From Lactonifactor sp050944855 (GTDB lineage: Bacteria > Bacillota > Clostridia > Lachnospirales > Lachnospiraceae), in contig JBMNRU010000016.1 in NCBI GenBank assembly GCA_050944855.1, forward strand, positions 1 through 64,000: a stretch of 64,000 nucleotides of DNA, given 5' to 3'. The position numbers and the translations under genes are program-made. Positions 27,041 to 36,709 of the stretch are shown here, one piece after another. Every line of letters begins with the position of its first letter. The stretch's first letter is position 1. The notes under the pieces were generated by a model. It did not search any database and had not been told where the DNA came from. It saw only the letters and a program-made list of their open reading frames with translations.

Positions 27041-28726
27041 ATGGGATTTAAGAGTGATATTGAAATTGCTCAGGAGTGTACCAAAGAAGTAATCACAGTC
27101 ATTGCAGAGAAAGCAGGTATTGATGAGAAATACCTGGAGCAGTATGGTAAATATAAAGCAAAAATTGACTACAATCTTTTGAAAGAAACAGATGCTCCGG
27201 ATGGAAAACTGATTCTGGTTACAGCAATTAACCCAACACCGGCCGGAGAAGGCAAGACAACTACAACAGTAGGTCTGGCAGACGGGTTACAGAAAATCGG
27301 CAAAAAATCTGCAGTAGCACTGCGTGAGCCATCCTTAGGACCGGTATTCGGTGTAAAAGGCGGTGCAGCAGGCGGCGGATATGCACAGGTAGTGCCAATG
27401 GAGGATATTAACCTTCATTTTACCGGCGATTTCCATGCGATCGGTGCAGCAAACAACTTACTGGCAGCTATGATCGACAACCATATTTATCAGGGAAATG
27501 AATTAAACATTGACCCAAGAAAGATCACCTGGAAAAGATGTGTAGATATGAATGACCGTCAGCTGCGTAATGTAGTAAACGGTTTAGGCGGCAAAGCTAA
27601 TGGTACTCCAAGAGAAGACGGTTATGATATCACTGTAGCATCTGAGATCATGGCAGTTCTGTGTCTGTCCAACGATATCACAGATATGAAAGAACGTCTG
27701 GCTAAGATGATCATTGGTTATACCTATGGCAAAGCATCTGAGCAGAAACCGGTAACAGCTGGTGATCTGAAAGCAGAAGGTGCTCTGTGTGCACTGTTAA
27801 AAGATGCTCTGAAACCAAACCTGGTTCAGACTCTGGAAAAAGTTCCGGCAATCATCCACGGCGGCCCATTTGCAAACATTGCTCATGGATGTAACTCTGT
27901 TATCGCAACAAAGATGGCTCTGAAATTAGCTGATTATGCTGTTACAGAAGCAGGATTCGGTGCTGACTTAGGTGCAGAGAAATTCCTAGATATCAAGTGC
28001 CGTAAGTCCGGATTAAAACCAAATGCTGTTGTAATCGTAGCAACGGTACGTGCCCTGAAACATCACGGCGGCGTTGCAAAGGCAGATTTGAATAATGAAA
28101 ACCTGGAAGCACTGGAAAAGGGTCTTCCAAACTTACTGAAACATGTGCATAATGTAAGAAACGTATACCATCTCCCATGTGTAGTAGCTATCAATGCTTT
28201 CCCAACCGATACAAAAGCTGAATTGGATCTGGTAGAAGCAAAATGTAAAGAACTGGGTGTAAATGTAGCTCTGTCTGAAGTATGGGCAAAAGGCGGAGAA
28301 GGCGGCGTTGCTCTGGCTCAGGAAGTAGTACGTCTGTGTGAAGAACCAAGCGAATTTACTTATACCTATGAGTTAGACGGAAGTATCGAAGATAAACTGA
28401 ATCAGATCGTACGTAAAGTATATGGCGGAACTGGCGTAGTACTTACTGCAAATGCACAGAAACAGGCAAAAGAACTGGAAGCATTGGGCTTTGGCAATTA
28501 TCCGATCTGTATGGCTAAGACACAGTACAGCTTATCGGATGATCAGAAGAAGCTGGGCGCACCAAAGGATTTTGAAGTAACTGTACGTAACCTGAAAGTA
28601 TCCGCAGGTGCAGGCTTTATCGTAGCTCTGACAGGCGAAATTATGACGATGCCAGGTCTTCCGAAAGTACCGTCTGCAGTAAAAATTGATGTAGATGAGT
28701 CAGGAAAGATTTCTGGATTGTTCTAA
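27041..28726 (+). CDS. fhs: Formate-tetrahydrofolate ligase
   Basis: Makes 10-formyl-tetrahydrofolate from formate, tetrahydrofolate and ATP; in acetogens this is a step of the methyl branch of the Wood-Ljungdahl pathway. The 561-residue protein has the P-loop TPAGEGKTTTTVGL (about 67-80), REPSLGPVFGVKGGAAGGGYAQV (family signature 1, about 95-115), and FTGDFHAIGAANNLLAA. Length matches the family. AGGAGG precedes the start. A formate/nitrite channel gene follows, a sensible functional partner. Confidence 0.97.
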   Translation: MGFKSDIEIAQECTKEVITVIAEKAGIDEKYLEQYGKYKAKIDYNLLKETDAPDGKLILVTAINPTPAGEGKTTTTVGLADGLQKIGKKSAVALREPSLGPVFGVKGGAAGGGYAQVVPMEDINLHFTGDFHAIGAANNLLAAMIDNHIYQGNELNIDPRKITWKRCVDMNDRQLRNVVNGLGGKANGTPREDGYDITVASEIMAVLCLSNDITDMKERLAKMIIGYTYGKASEQKPVTAGDLKAEGALCALLKDALKPNLVQTLEKVPAIIHGGPFANIAHGCNSVIATKMALKLADYAVTEAGFGADLGAEKFLDIKCRKSGLKPNAVVIVATVRALKHHGGVAKADLNNENLEALEKGLPNLLKHVHNVRNVYHLPCVVAINAFPTDTKAELDLVEAKCKELGVNVALSEVWAKGGEGGVALAQEVVRLCEEPSEFTYTYELDGSIEDKLNQIVRKVYGGTGVVLTANAQKQAKELEALGFGNYPICMAKTQYSLSDDQKKLGAPKDFEVTVRNLKVSAGAGFIVALTGEIMTMPGLPKVPSAVKIDVDESGKISGLF

Positions 28727-28776
28727 GAAGATTTGGTAACCGAGGAGAATGTTTGAAAAAATTTTTCAATAAATAG

Positions 28777-28806
28777 AGAGGGGGAAGGATTTCCCCCTTT
28801 TTTATT
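28777..28806 (+). terminator. Terminator of fhs
   Basis: An 8-bp perfect stem (28779-28786 with 28791-28798) followed by TTTTTT. Confidence 0.85.
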
Positions 28807-28876
28807 TCGGAATTATGAGTTATACTGTAATCAAGTAGAAGATTAAAGTAATATAATCTACGAAGGAGGGCTTCAT

Positions 28877-29659
28877 ATGTTTAAAGACGAGATGATGGCA
28901 GTGTGTAATGCTGCACAGGGTAAGATGAAATTGCTTCGAGAAAATTTGCCGGGGTATGTGATCGCCTCTTTTATGGCCGGGCTGTATATTGCGTTGGGCT
29001 GTATTTTTATGGGTGTGGTAGGCGGATATTTGTCAGCTGCCAATTCCCCGGCGACCAAGCTGGTAAGCGGTTTGGTGTTTTCCATTGGTCTGTGTTGTGT
29101 GACTATGGCCGGAGCGGAACTGTTTACGGGAAACAACTTTGTTATGACGGCAGCCAGTCTGCGAAAAGCAGTATCCTGGGGAGATACCGTGACACTGTGG
29201 ATTGTCTGCTATCTGGGAAATTTAGCAGGTTCTGTTGTGGCAGCCGGAGTATTTACCATGACAGGTATTCCGGGCGGAGAAGTAGTTGGAACTTTCTTTG
29301 CCAACGGCGCGGCAGCGAAAGTATCCGATACAGTGTCAGCTTTGTTTGCGAAAGGAATTCTGTGTAATATCTGTGTGTGTGTTGCCGTATGGTGCGGAAT
29401 CAAGATGAAGACAGAAGCGGCAAAACTGGTGATGAATTTCTGTTGTATTTCTGCTTTTGTAGCCTGCGGATTTGAACATAGTGTGGGAAATATGACTTAT
29501 CTTACCATAGCGCTGTTGAATCCTATGGGCGTGGATGTGACAATCAGCGGAGTTATTTACAATCTGGCAGTGGTAACCGTTGGGAATATAGTAGGCGGCG
29601 CGCTATTTGTAGCAGTTCCCTATTATATTATTGCAAAAAACAAAGAAATAGCTGGTTAA
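28877..29659 (+). CDS. Formate/nitrite transporter family channel
   Basis: A 260-residue FNT channel with six helices. Family motifs include AGLYIALGCIFMG near the first helix, GAELFTGNNFV (about 75-85), WIVCYLGNLAGS, and GFEHSVGNM (about 196-204) with the pore His. The pentameric family moves formate, nitrite or hydrosulfide. The neighbouring fhs favours formate. AGGAGG precedes the start. The second structured RNA lies directly downstream. Confidence 0.92.
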   Translation: MFKDEMMAVCNAAQGKMKLLRENLPGYVIASFMAGLYIALGCIFMGVVGGYLSAANSPATKLVSGLVFSIGLCCVTMAGAELFTGNNFVMTAASLRKAVSWGDTVTLWIVCYLGNLAGSVVAAGVFTMTGIPGGEVVGTFFANGAAAKVSDTVSALFAKGILCNICVCVAVWCGIKMKTEAAKLVMNFCCISAFVACGFEHSVGNMTYLTIALLNPMGVDVTISGVIYNLAVVTVGNIVGGALFVAVPYYIIAKNKEIAG

Positions 29660-29675
29660 ACAAAAGTATGAGATT

Positions 29676-30137
29676 ATCGTTCGCGCTTACATAGCCACCC
29701 TGCCTGTGCCATGCCGTCAAACAGGCCGCTCCTTCTCAGCTAGCCGTCAAGACGCACTAAGCCTCTCAGGAGAGTCTTCGAGCCTAAGTGCTTACTAGAC
29801 GTCGGATCTTCTAACTCGCTGCCCCAATGTTTTCGCCATGGCACAGGCGGGGCGATCCCGGCAGCCCGAAAGACGATCATCCCCGGTTTATATGTCTATC
29901 CGGTAGACATAGCCTATCGATAGAGTGTTCTTTTAACCGGCCATTATCGCTCGGTGTAGCAAAGTCCCTGCTCCTCTCTGCCAATGCGTTGGGAAAGCGC
30001 GCCTGAAAATCCTGTGCCTAGCATACATTTAGCCTCGAAGGCTTTCCTGAGAGGCTTATGTGTATCTTGGCTCATAGTTGAAGGGAAGCGTCCCGTATTG
30101 GCAGAGAGGAGCAGGGACATTAGTATACCGCGCGGTA
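29676..30137 (+). ncRNA. Large structured RNA candidate, copy 2
   Basis: Paralogue of the element at 20598-21056. The long stem is a perfect 21-bp pairing (29965-29985 with 30097-30117) whose inner sequence differs from copy 1, with each change matched on the other strand. A second covarying stem pairs CCGGTTTA (near 29893) with TTAACCGG (near 29935), replacing GGTTTGTG/CACAAGCC in copy 1. A 5' hairpin GCCTGT/ACAGGC is also kept. A T-rich run follows the 3' end and may act as terminator. It lies 60 bp before a subtilisin-like protease gene. Confidence 0.75.
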
Positions 30138-30197
30138 AGGCATATTTTTTCTTTCTCTTGCATAATACATAAAAATAAATACTTTTGGAGAGAGAAT

Positions 30198-31943
30198 ATG
30201 CCGGATCAGAAGCTGGAAAATTTGCTGAATACTGCTTTGGAGGCTACGCCCCGGGAGCGGGAAAAGTCGCTGGAACTAAACGTGGGTTATGATGCTGTGG
30301 ATCAGCGATGGGAAGTCATTGTGAAATATTCCGGAGACATCCGTTATCTGGAGGGAAGAGGAATACAAGTGACGGAATTATTAGGCGGCTACGCCATTTT
30401 AACCCTTTCGGAATCTTTGATCGATGGATTGGCAGATCTTCCTGAAATAGAATATGTGGAAAAGCCAAAGAGGCTGTTTTTCTCTGTAAATCAGGGGAAA
30501 GCAGCCTCTTGTATTAATGTGGTGCAGACAGATGTGTCCCCGTTGGGGGAAGCTTTATGGGGGAAGGGTGTTTTAGTGGCCTGTGTGGATTCAGGGATTG
30601 ATTATGCCCATCCGGATTTCCGCAATGCGGATGGCAGCACCCGCATATTAAAATTGTGGGATCAAAGTATAGAGGGCAGTCCGCCCCAGGGTTACCGTAT
30701 AGGGACGGAATATACCAGGGAACAGATCAATACGGCTTTACAGCAGGACAGCAGAACGGCACGTTTAGAGGTGGTCCCCAGTGTAGATGTCAGCGGACAT
30801 GGAACGGCGGTTATGGGAATCGCAGCGGGGAACGGACGGGCTTCGCAGGGAGTTTATCGGGGTGTGGCATCGGAAAGTGATCTGATCGTGGTGAAATTAG
30901 GTCCGTCAAAGGAAGGGGGATTTCCCAGAACTACAGAATTGATGCAGGGAATTGACTATGCGGTACGTCAGGGTATTTTCTATGGGCGGCCCCTGGCTTT
31001 GAACCTTAGTTTTGGAAATAATTATGGTTCTCATCGGGGGGATTCTCTTCTGGAGACATATCTGGATCAGGTGGCTTCTCAGGGACGAAATGTAATCTGT
31101 GTGGGAACCGGAAACGAGGGAAGCCAGGCTACTCATACTTCCGGTGTACTGGCGGAAGGAAGGACAGAGCAGGTTTCCCTGGGAGTTGGGCAGTATCAGA
31201 CGGGCATGAATGTGCAGATATGGAAGCATTATGTGGATGAAGTAGACATTGCGCTGCTTTCTCCTGCCGGACAAATGATAGAACCTGTTTCCCAGCAGCA
31301 GGGACTGCAGCGATTTTCTATGGGAAATACAGAGATCCTGCTGTATTACGGAGAGCCCAGCCCTTATAGTATTTCGCAGGAAATTTATATAGATTTGATT
31401 CCGAAAGAAACTTATATCGACAGTGGTATCTGGCTGATCCGTTTAGTTCCCCGGCGCATTATACAGGGGGACTATCAGATGTGGCTGCCAGGCGGCAGCG
31501 CTTTGGTCGCAGATACCCGTTTTTATCTGCCCAATCCGGCAGTAACCATAACCATTCCCTCCACTGCCGGCAAGGTAATCTCAGTGGGAGCTTATAACTC
31601 CCGGCAGATGACCTATGCGGATTTTTCCGGCCGAGGATATGGAACGACGGTGCAGGGAATAAAACCGGACCTGGCGGCTCCGGGTGTGAATATTATGACA
31701 ACAGAAGTCGGAGGAGGGTATGCGGCAGTGACCGGAACATCCTTTGCCACACCCTTTGTGACCGGATCGGCGGCTTTGATGATGGAATGGGGAATTTTAA
31801 GGGGAAATGATCCCTTTTTATATGGAGAAAAAGTGAAAGCGTATCTGCGCCGGGGCGCCAGGCAGCTGCCGGGGTATGCCCCCTGGCCAAATGCCCGGCT
31901 GGGTTATGGCGTTCTATGTCTCCGTGACAGTTTTCCGGTATAG
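30198..31943 (+). CDS. S8 family serine protease (Csp-like subtilase)
   Basis: A 581-residue subtilase with all catalytic residues: Asp in VACVDSGIDYAHPDF, His in SGHGTAVMGIAAGNG, oxyanion Asn in VGTGNEG, and Ser in GTSFATPFVTG (near residue 515). A ~100-residue prodomain-like N-terminus (ending near EYVEKPKRLFF) and a long insert (about 315-460) between Asn and Ser match the Csp-type proteases of Clostridia, some of which act in spore germination. No signal peptide is seen. The start at 30198 follows GGAGAGAG. The germination role is family inference only. Confidence 0.9.
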   Translation: MPDQKLENLLNTALEATPREREKSLELNVGYDAVDQRWEVIVKYSGDIRYLEGRGIQVTELLGGYAILTLSESLIDGLADLPEIEYVEKPKRLFFSVNQGKAASCINVVQTDVSPLGEALWGKGVLVACVDSGIDYAHPDFRNADGSTRILKLWDQSIEGSPPQGYRIGTEYTREQINTALQQDSRTARLEVVPSVDVSGHGTAVMGIAAGNGRASQGVYRGVASESDLIVVKLGPSKEGGFPRTTELMQGIDYAVRQGIFYGRPLALNLSFGNNYGSHRGDSLLETYLDQVASQGRNVICVGTGNEGSQATHTSGVLAEGRTEQVSLGVGQYQTGMNVQIWKHYVDEVDIALLSPAGQMIEPVSQQQGLQRFSMGNTEILLYYGEPSPYSISQEIYIDLIPKETYIDSGIWLIRLVPRRIIQGDYQMWLPGGSALVADTRFYLPNPAVTITIPSTAGKVISVGAYNSRQMTYADFSGRGYGTTVQGIKPDLAAPGVNIMTTEVGGGYAAVTGTSFATPFVTGSAALMMEWGILRGNDPFLYGEKVKAYLRRGARQLPGYAPWPNARLGYGVLCLRDSFPV

Positions 31944-31945
31944 TT

Positions 31946-33367
31946 TTATTTTCCTTGTTGTTTTGCCCGGTCTAATGTGAAGATGAATTCTGTTCCTACG
32001 CCTTCGGTGCTGATAATATTGATGTGCTGATTGTGAGCGTTGATAATTTCTTTGACAATGGCAAGTCCCAGTCCGGTACCTTTTTGATCTTTGCCGCGGG
32101 AACTGTCCGTTTTGTAGAAGCGATCCCATATTTTGGGAATACTGTCTTTGGGAATACCGATACCGGTATCTTTGATGGAGACAAATACCGTGTTTTGTTT
32201 TTCTGTTGTTTCTACGGTAATGACAGATTCTTTGAAACTGAATTTGATGGCATTATCTAACAGGTTATAGAGTACCTGCTGGATTCCCACCATATCAGCG
32301 GATACATAGAGATGTTCTGCTGATAATAACAGGTCAATGGAAATTTTTTTGTCGCGGCAGGTGCCTTCGAAGGTAGCTGCCGTATTTTTTATGACATAGT
32401 TGATATCGAAAGATGTAATGTTGAGAAGCCGTCCTTTGTCGTTTATGTTATTTAACGTCAGCAGGCTTTCCGTCAGTTTGTGCAGCCGCTCTGTCTCGAA
32501 AACAATGATCCCCAGGTATTTATTCTGCATTTCAGGGGGGATGGTGCCGTCCAAAATAGCTTCTGCATAGCCTTTTATGGAAGTCAGCGGAGAACGGAAG
32601 TCGTGGGAAACATTGGCCACAAACTTTCTCTGAGAGTCATTTACCTGATCCAATTCGTCTGACATATAATTTAAAGAGGCTGCCAGATATCCCATTTCAT
32701 CTGCGGTATTTACCGGGATCGTATATTTTAAATCTCCGGAAGTAAAATGATCGACTCCAGTGATGATTTTTTTCAATGGGATATAGACGAAATAGGAAAA
32801 AATCAGCAGGATGATCAGGGAAAGCAGAAACATTACGCTGCCAAGAATGGTGATCTGTCCCAGTATTTCTTCTCTCTGCTGATAAATGGATGCAGCAGGA
32901 AGATGCATGGCAATGTATCCTTTGATTGCCATCCTTGTTGTAATGGGTGCGATAACACTTAAGGTGTCTTCCTGGAAATGTCCGTAAAAATCGCCTATTC
33001 TATAGTAGGTATTGCTAAAGGAGGCCGGATCAAAGCCTTCTATGGTCTGAGGGTGTTCCGGATCCAAGGGCATGGAAGTATCTACCAGAATTTCGCCCTC
33101 AGGACTGACGATCCAAATCTGTGAATTTTGATAGGCACTTAACGTTACCAGATTATCATACATGTTTTCCAGGGTCGTTTCTTTATTATAATATTTCGCG
33201 CCGTAGCTGGATGCAACCGTGGTAGCTTCCCGGTACAGACCGCTGCTGCAGCGATCTGTCAGATGATTTTCTATCAGATGGGAACCCAATGTACAAATCG
33301 TAATAAAACCGGCAATAGCCAACAGAACATAGGCAAGAACAAATTTCAGGTAAAGAGGATTTCTCAT
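31946..33367 (-). CDS. Sensor histidine kinase with HAMP domain
   Basis: A 473-residue membrane sensor kinase. Helix 1 (about 7-28), extracytoplasmic sensor (about 30-165), helix 2 (about 170-192), HAMP, then HisKA with ANVSHDFRSPLTSIKGY (phospho-His near 255) and an ATPase domain with NLLDNAIKFS, DTGIGI and GTGLGLAIV. It is of the PhoR/WalK class. Its ATG overlaps the stop of the regulator gene, so both are co-translated. Stimulus unknown. Confidence 0.94.
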   Translation of the reverse strand: MRNPLYLKFVLAYVLLAIAGFITICTLGSHLIENHLTDRCSSGLYREATTVASSYGAKYYNKETTLENMYDNLVTLSAYQNSQIWIVSPEGEILVDTSMPLDPEHPQTIEGFDPASFSNTYYRIGDFYGHFQEDTLSVIAPITTRMAIKGYIAMHLPAASIYQQREEILGQITILGSVMFLLSLIILLIFSYFVYIPLKKIITGVDHFTSGDLKYTIPVNTADEMGYLAASLNYMSDELDQVNDSQRKFVANVSHDFRSPLTSIKGYAEAILDGTIPPEMQNKYLGIIVFETERLHKLTESLLTLNNINDKGRLLNITSFDINYVIKNTAATFEGTCRDKKISIDLLLSAEHLYVSADMVGIQQVLYNLLDNAIKFSFKESVITVETTEKQNTVFVSIKDTGIGIPKDSIPKIWDRFYKTDSSRGKDQKGTGLGLAIVKEIINAHNQHINIISTEGVGTEFIFTLDRAKQQGK

Positions 33368-34068
33368 TAATTTTTCACCTCGAATTTATAACCGATACCC
33401 CATACGGTACTGATGGACCAGGCACTGTGATCGTTGATCTTTTCCCGGAGACGTTTAATGTGTACATCTACGGTACGGGTATCACCGATATACTCATAGC
33501 CCCAGATATGATCCAGCAATTGTTCTCTGGTAAATACCTGATTGGGAGAAGAAGCAAGAAAATAGAGAAGCTCTAATTCTTTCGGAGGCATCTCCACCGG
33601 TTTTCCGCAATAGGTAACGGAATAATTCGTCAGATTGATGACCAGATCCGGATATTCCACATACTTGCCCGGCGTGGCTGCCGGTGTCTGGGGTTCCGGC
33701 TGGAAACGGCGGAGAACAGCTTTCACACGTGCAACCAGTTCTTTGGAATCAAAAGGCTTGATGATATAGTCATCGGCGCCTAATTCCAGGCCCAGTACTT
33801 TATCAAATACTTCCCCCTTTGCAGAAAGCATAATGATCGGTACATTGGAGCTTTGCCTGATTTCCCGGCATACCTGGTAACCATCTATGCCCGGCAGCAT
33901 CAGATCCAGAAGGATCAGGTTGGGAGAGAACTCCCGAAAGGCCTGCAGAGCGCCTTCTCCGTCATTCACGATCAGTGTATTATAACATTCTTTGGTAAGA
34001 TACAAAGAAATTAATTCTGCAATATTGTTGTCATCATCTACGATTAGTATTTTTTGTTTGGAAACCAT
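33367..34068 (-). CDS. PhoB-family response regulator
   Basis: A 233-residue regulator with a receiver domain (Asp near residue 55 in LILLDLMLPGIDGY, Lys in IIKPFDSKE) and a winged-helix output domain (about 135-233, ending TVWGIGYKFEV). Paired with the overlapping kinase gene. It lies 21 bp after mutS2 in the same direction and may share its transcript. Confidence 0.95.
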   Translation of the reverse strand: MVSKQKILIVDDDNNIAELISLYLTKECYNTLIVNDGEGALQAFREFSPNLILLDLMLPGIDGYQVCREIRQSSNVPIIMLSAKGEVFDKVLGLELGADDYIIKPFDSKELVARVKAVLRRFQPEPQTPAATPGKYVEYPDLVINLTNYSVTYCGKPVEMPPKELELLYFLASSPNQVFTREQLLDHIWGYEYIGDTRTVDVHIKRLREKINDHSAWSISTVWGIGYKFEVKN

Positions 34069-34089
34069 AGAAAAACACCTCCCATCACG

Positions 34090-36468
34090 TTATTTTTTGA
34101 AAGTTACAATGGTGACACCGGCATCTCCTTCTCCGAATTCTGCCAGGTGAAATTCTTTTACATAGGATAAAGTCCGCAGATAAGCCTGCACCCCTTTTCG
34201 CAAAGCGCCGGTTCCCTTGCCGTGTACGACACGGACAGAATTCAGGTGTGCCAGATAAGCGTCATCTAAATATTTATCCAGTTCGGCAACGGCTTCGTCC
34301 ACCGTTTTTCCCAGAAGATTGATTTCCGGGCGGACAGAAGCGGACTTGGACATGCGGATTTTGCCGGCGCCGGTACGGGAAAGACTGGGGCCGGTGATGA
34401 CCGCCTCATCAATCAGCTGCAGATCGGAAATGTGTACTTTGGAGCGTAAAATACCCATTTGTACGAAAAGCATGCCTTTGGCATCCGGGAGGGTGCTGAC
34501 GGTACCTTTCACATTCATGCTGAGAACGCGCACGGCATCTCCAATGGAAAGATCTTTTGCTTTTACACCGGACACTTTTTTATCCGGTGTTTTTAATGCC
34601 ATCTTCTTTTCCACATGATTCATTTTTTCCCGGAGACGGGCTCTTTCCCGTTCCAGTTCTTTGGCGGACATGGAAGACTTTCCTGCTTTGTTGAAAAGTT
34701 TCATGGTCTGATCGGCCTGCTCTTTTGCCTCCCGTAAGATGCGATGTGCTTCTTCGTTGGCATTTCGCAGGATTCTTTCCCGCTGCTGCTCCAGCCGGTC
34801 GTTTTTTGCCTCTAATTTTGTTTTTAAAGCGGTTACTTCTTCTTTATAACGGGCAATTTCTTCCTGTTCTTTTTCGATGGTGATACGGCTTTCTTCCAGA
34901 TGAGAGAGCATATCTTCAAAGGATTCGTCCTCTGCACTGATCTGTTCTTTTGCTTTATCAATGATATAATCGGGAAGTCCCAGTTTGCTGGAAATAGCAA
35001 AGGCGTTACTTTTTCCCGGGACACCGATCAGCAGACGGTAAGTAGGACGAAGGGTTTCCACATCAAATTCGCAGGAGGCATTTTCCACCCCTTTGGTAGA
35101 AAGGGCATAGACCTTTAGCTCGCTGTAATGGGTCGTTGCCATGGTACGGATTCCCTGCCGGTGCAGGTGGGATAAAATAGCGATAGCCAAAGCAGCGCCT
35201 TCCGTAGGGTCGGTTCCTGCCCCCAATTCGTCAAACAATACTAAAGAATTCCGGTCAGCCTTTTCCAGGAAGGAGACCACATTGGTCATGTGGGAGGAGA
35301 AGGTACTTAAGCTCTGTTCGATGCTTTGTTCATCTCCAATATCTGCATATACTTCCTCAAAGACGGACAGTTCCGACCGTTCGAACGCAGGAATGTGAAG
35401 TCCGGCCTGTCCCATGAGTGTGAGCAGTCCTACCGTTTTCAGAGAAACGGTTTTACCGCCGGTGTTCGGCCCCGTGACAATGAGAAGGTCAAAATCCTTT
35501 CCCAGATGAATATCAATGGGAACCACTTTTTTCTTGTCGATCAGCGGATGGCGTCCCTGTTTGATATGGATACGCCCTTCCCGGTTAAAAATCGGTTCAC
35601 TGGCCTTTTGTTCTTTGGCCAGCATGGCGCGGGCAAAAATGAAGTCCAGTTCTACCATAAGCTTTAAGTTGTCTTCGATTGCCTCTCCATCCTGTGCCGT
35701 TAATTCACTTAAAGAAGCGAGGATGACTTCAATCTCTTTTTGTTCCTTTAATTCCAGTTCCCGGATATCATTGTTCAGCTTCACAATGGCCATAGGTTCG
35801 ATGAAAAGAGTAGAACCGGTGGCGGACTGGTCGTGGATCATACCGGGCACCTGTCCTTTGTATTCTGCTTTTACCGGAATACAGTAACGTCCGTCGCGCA
35901 TGGTGACTACGCTGTCCTGCAGATAAGAGCGCATACTGCCGCTGACCAGAGAGGTCAGCTGGGAGTGGATCTTGTCATTGGTATGTTTAATGGATCGGCG
36001 GATTTGCTTTAAGGTGCTGCTGGCATCGTCACTGATCTCTTCTTCCGAGATGATGCAGCGGCGGATTTCTGTGGAGAGAAGCGTAAGAGGCTGCAGGGAA
36101 GCAAACATGTCATCCAGAGAATCCCGGAAGGTATCGTTGTCTTCCCGGCGGGAATAGGATTTTACCCGATTGGTATTTTCCAGCAGTCCGCAGATCTGCA
36201 GCAGTTCTCCTGTTCCCAAGGTGGCGCCGACTTCCAGCCGTTTTAAGGAACCCCGGACATCCTTTACACTGCCAAAAGAGATACTTCCCTTTTGATAAAT
36301 GCGCCGGAGCGCGTCGGCTGTTTCCTGCTGCATGCGCTGAATGGTGTAAATGTCATTGTCAGGCAGCAGTTCCTGGCAGCACTTTTTCCCCAGAGGAGAA
36401 GAGGCATAGGAAGTAAGCATGGCAATGATCTTATCATATTCTAAAGTTTTTAATGCTTTTTTGTTCAT
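34090..36468 (-). CDS. mutS2: MutS2 family ATPase/endonuclease
   Basis: A 792-residue MutS2. The N-terminal clamp/core has TLEYDKIIAMLTSYASSPLG at the start; the ATPase has Walker A TGPNTGGKTVSLKT (about 333-346) and Walker B LVLFDELGAGTDPTEG. A long coiled coil (about 510-620) and a C-terminal Smr nuclease domain (about 715-792, VVHGKGTGALRKGVQAYL) follow. MutS2 suppresses recombination and, in Bacillus, splits collided ribosomes. The start at 36468 has AGGAAAC upstream; a longer in-frame start is less likely. Confidence 0.95.
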   Translation of the reverse strand: MNKKALKTLEYDKIIAMLTSYASSPLGKKCCQELLPDNDIYTIQRMQQETADALRRIYQKGSISFGSVKDVRGSLKRLEVGATLGTGELLQICGLLENTNRVKSYSRREDNDTFRDSLDDMFASLQPLTLLSTEIRRCIISEEEISDDASSTLKQIRRSIKHTNDKIHSQLTSLVSGSMRSYLQDSVVTMRDGRYCIPVKAEYKGQVPGMIHDQSATGSTLFIEPMAIVKLNNDIRELELKEQKEIEVILASLSELTAQDGEAIEDNLKLMVELDFIFARAMLAKEQKASEPIFNREGRIHIKQGRHPLIDKKKVVPIDIHLGKDFDLLIVTGPNTGGKTVSLKTVGLLTLMGQAGLHIPAFERSELSVFEEVYADIGDEQSIEQSLSTFSSHMTNVVSFLEKADRNSLVLFDELGAGTDPTEGAALAIAILSHLHRQGIRTMATTHYSELKVYALSTKGVENASCEFDVETLRPTYRLLIGVPGKSNAFAISSKLGLPDYIIDKAKEQISAEDESFEDMLSHLEESRITIEKEQEEIARYKEEVTALKTKLEAKNDRLEQQRERILRNANEEAHRILREAKEQADQTMKLFNKAGKSSMSAKELERERARLREKMNHVEKKMALKTPDKKVSGVKAKDLSIGDAVRVLSMNVKGTVSTLPDAKGMLFVQMGILRSKVHISDLQLIDEAVITGPSLSRTGAGKIRMSKSASVRPEINLLGKTVDEAVAELDKYLDDAYLAHLNSVRVVHGKGTGALRKGVQAYLRTLSYVKEFHLAEFGEGDAGVTIVTFKK

Positions 36469-36709
36469 ATTTTTTGTTTCCTGTCTTTTTAATATCATTT
36501 TATTATAGCATGACGGCGAAGATTTGAACACGATAATTTGTCCGGGTAATTTTTAAAAAAACAATTTTTTGCTTCTTCATAAATTGTTCATAAGTATTTG
36601 ATAAAATGTATTATGTTTTGAATAGCATAACAAATTGTTTTTACGGCAGGATATGCCCTCTGAAGCGGGCATGCGGCCTACGATAAAGTATGCGAACGGG
36701 GACAGTACT

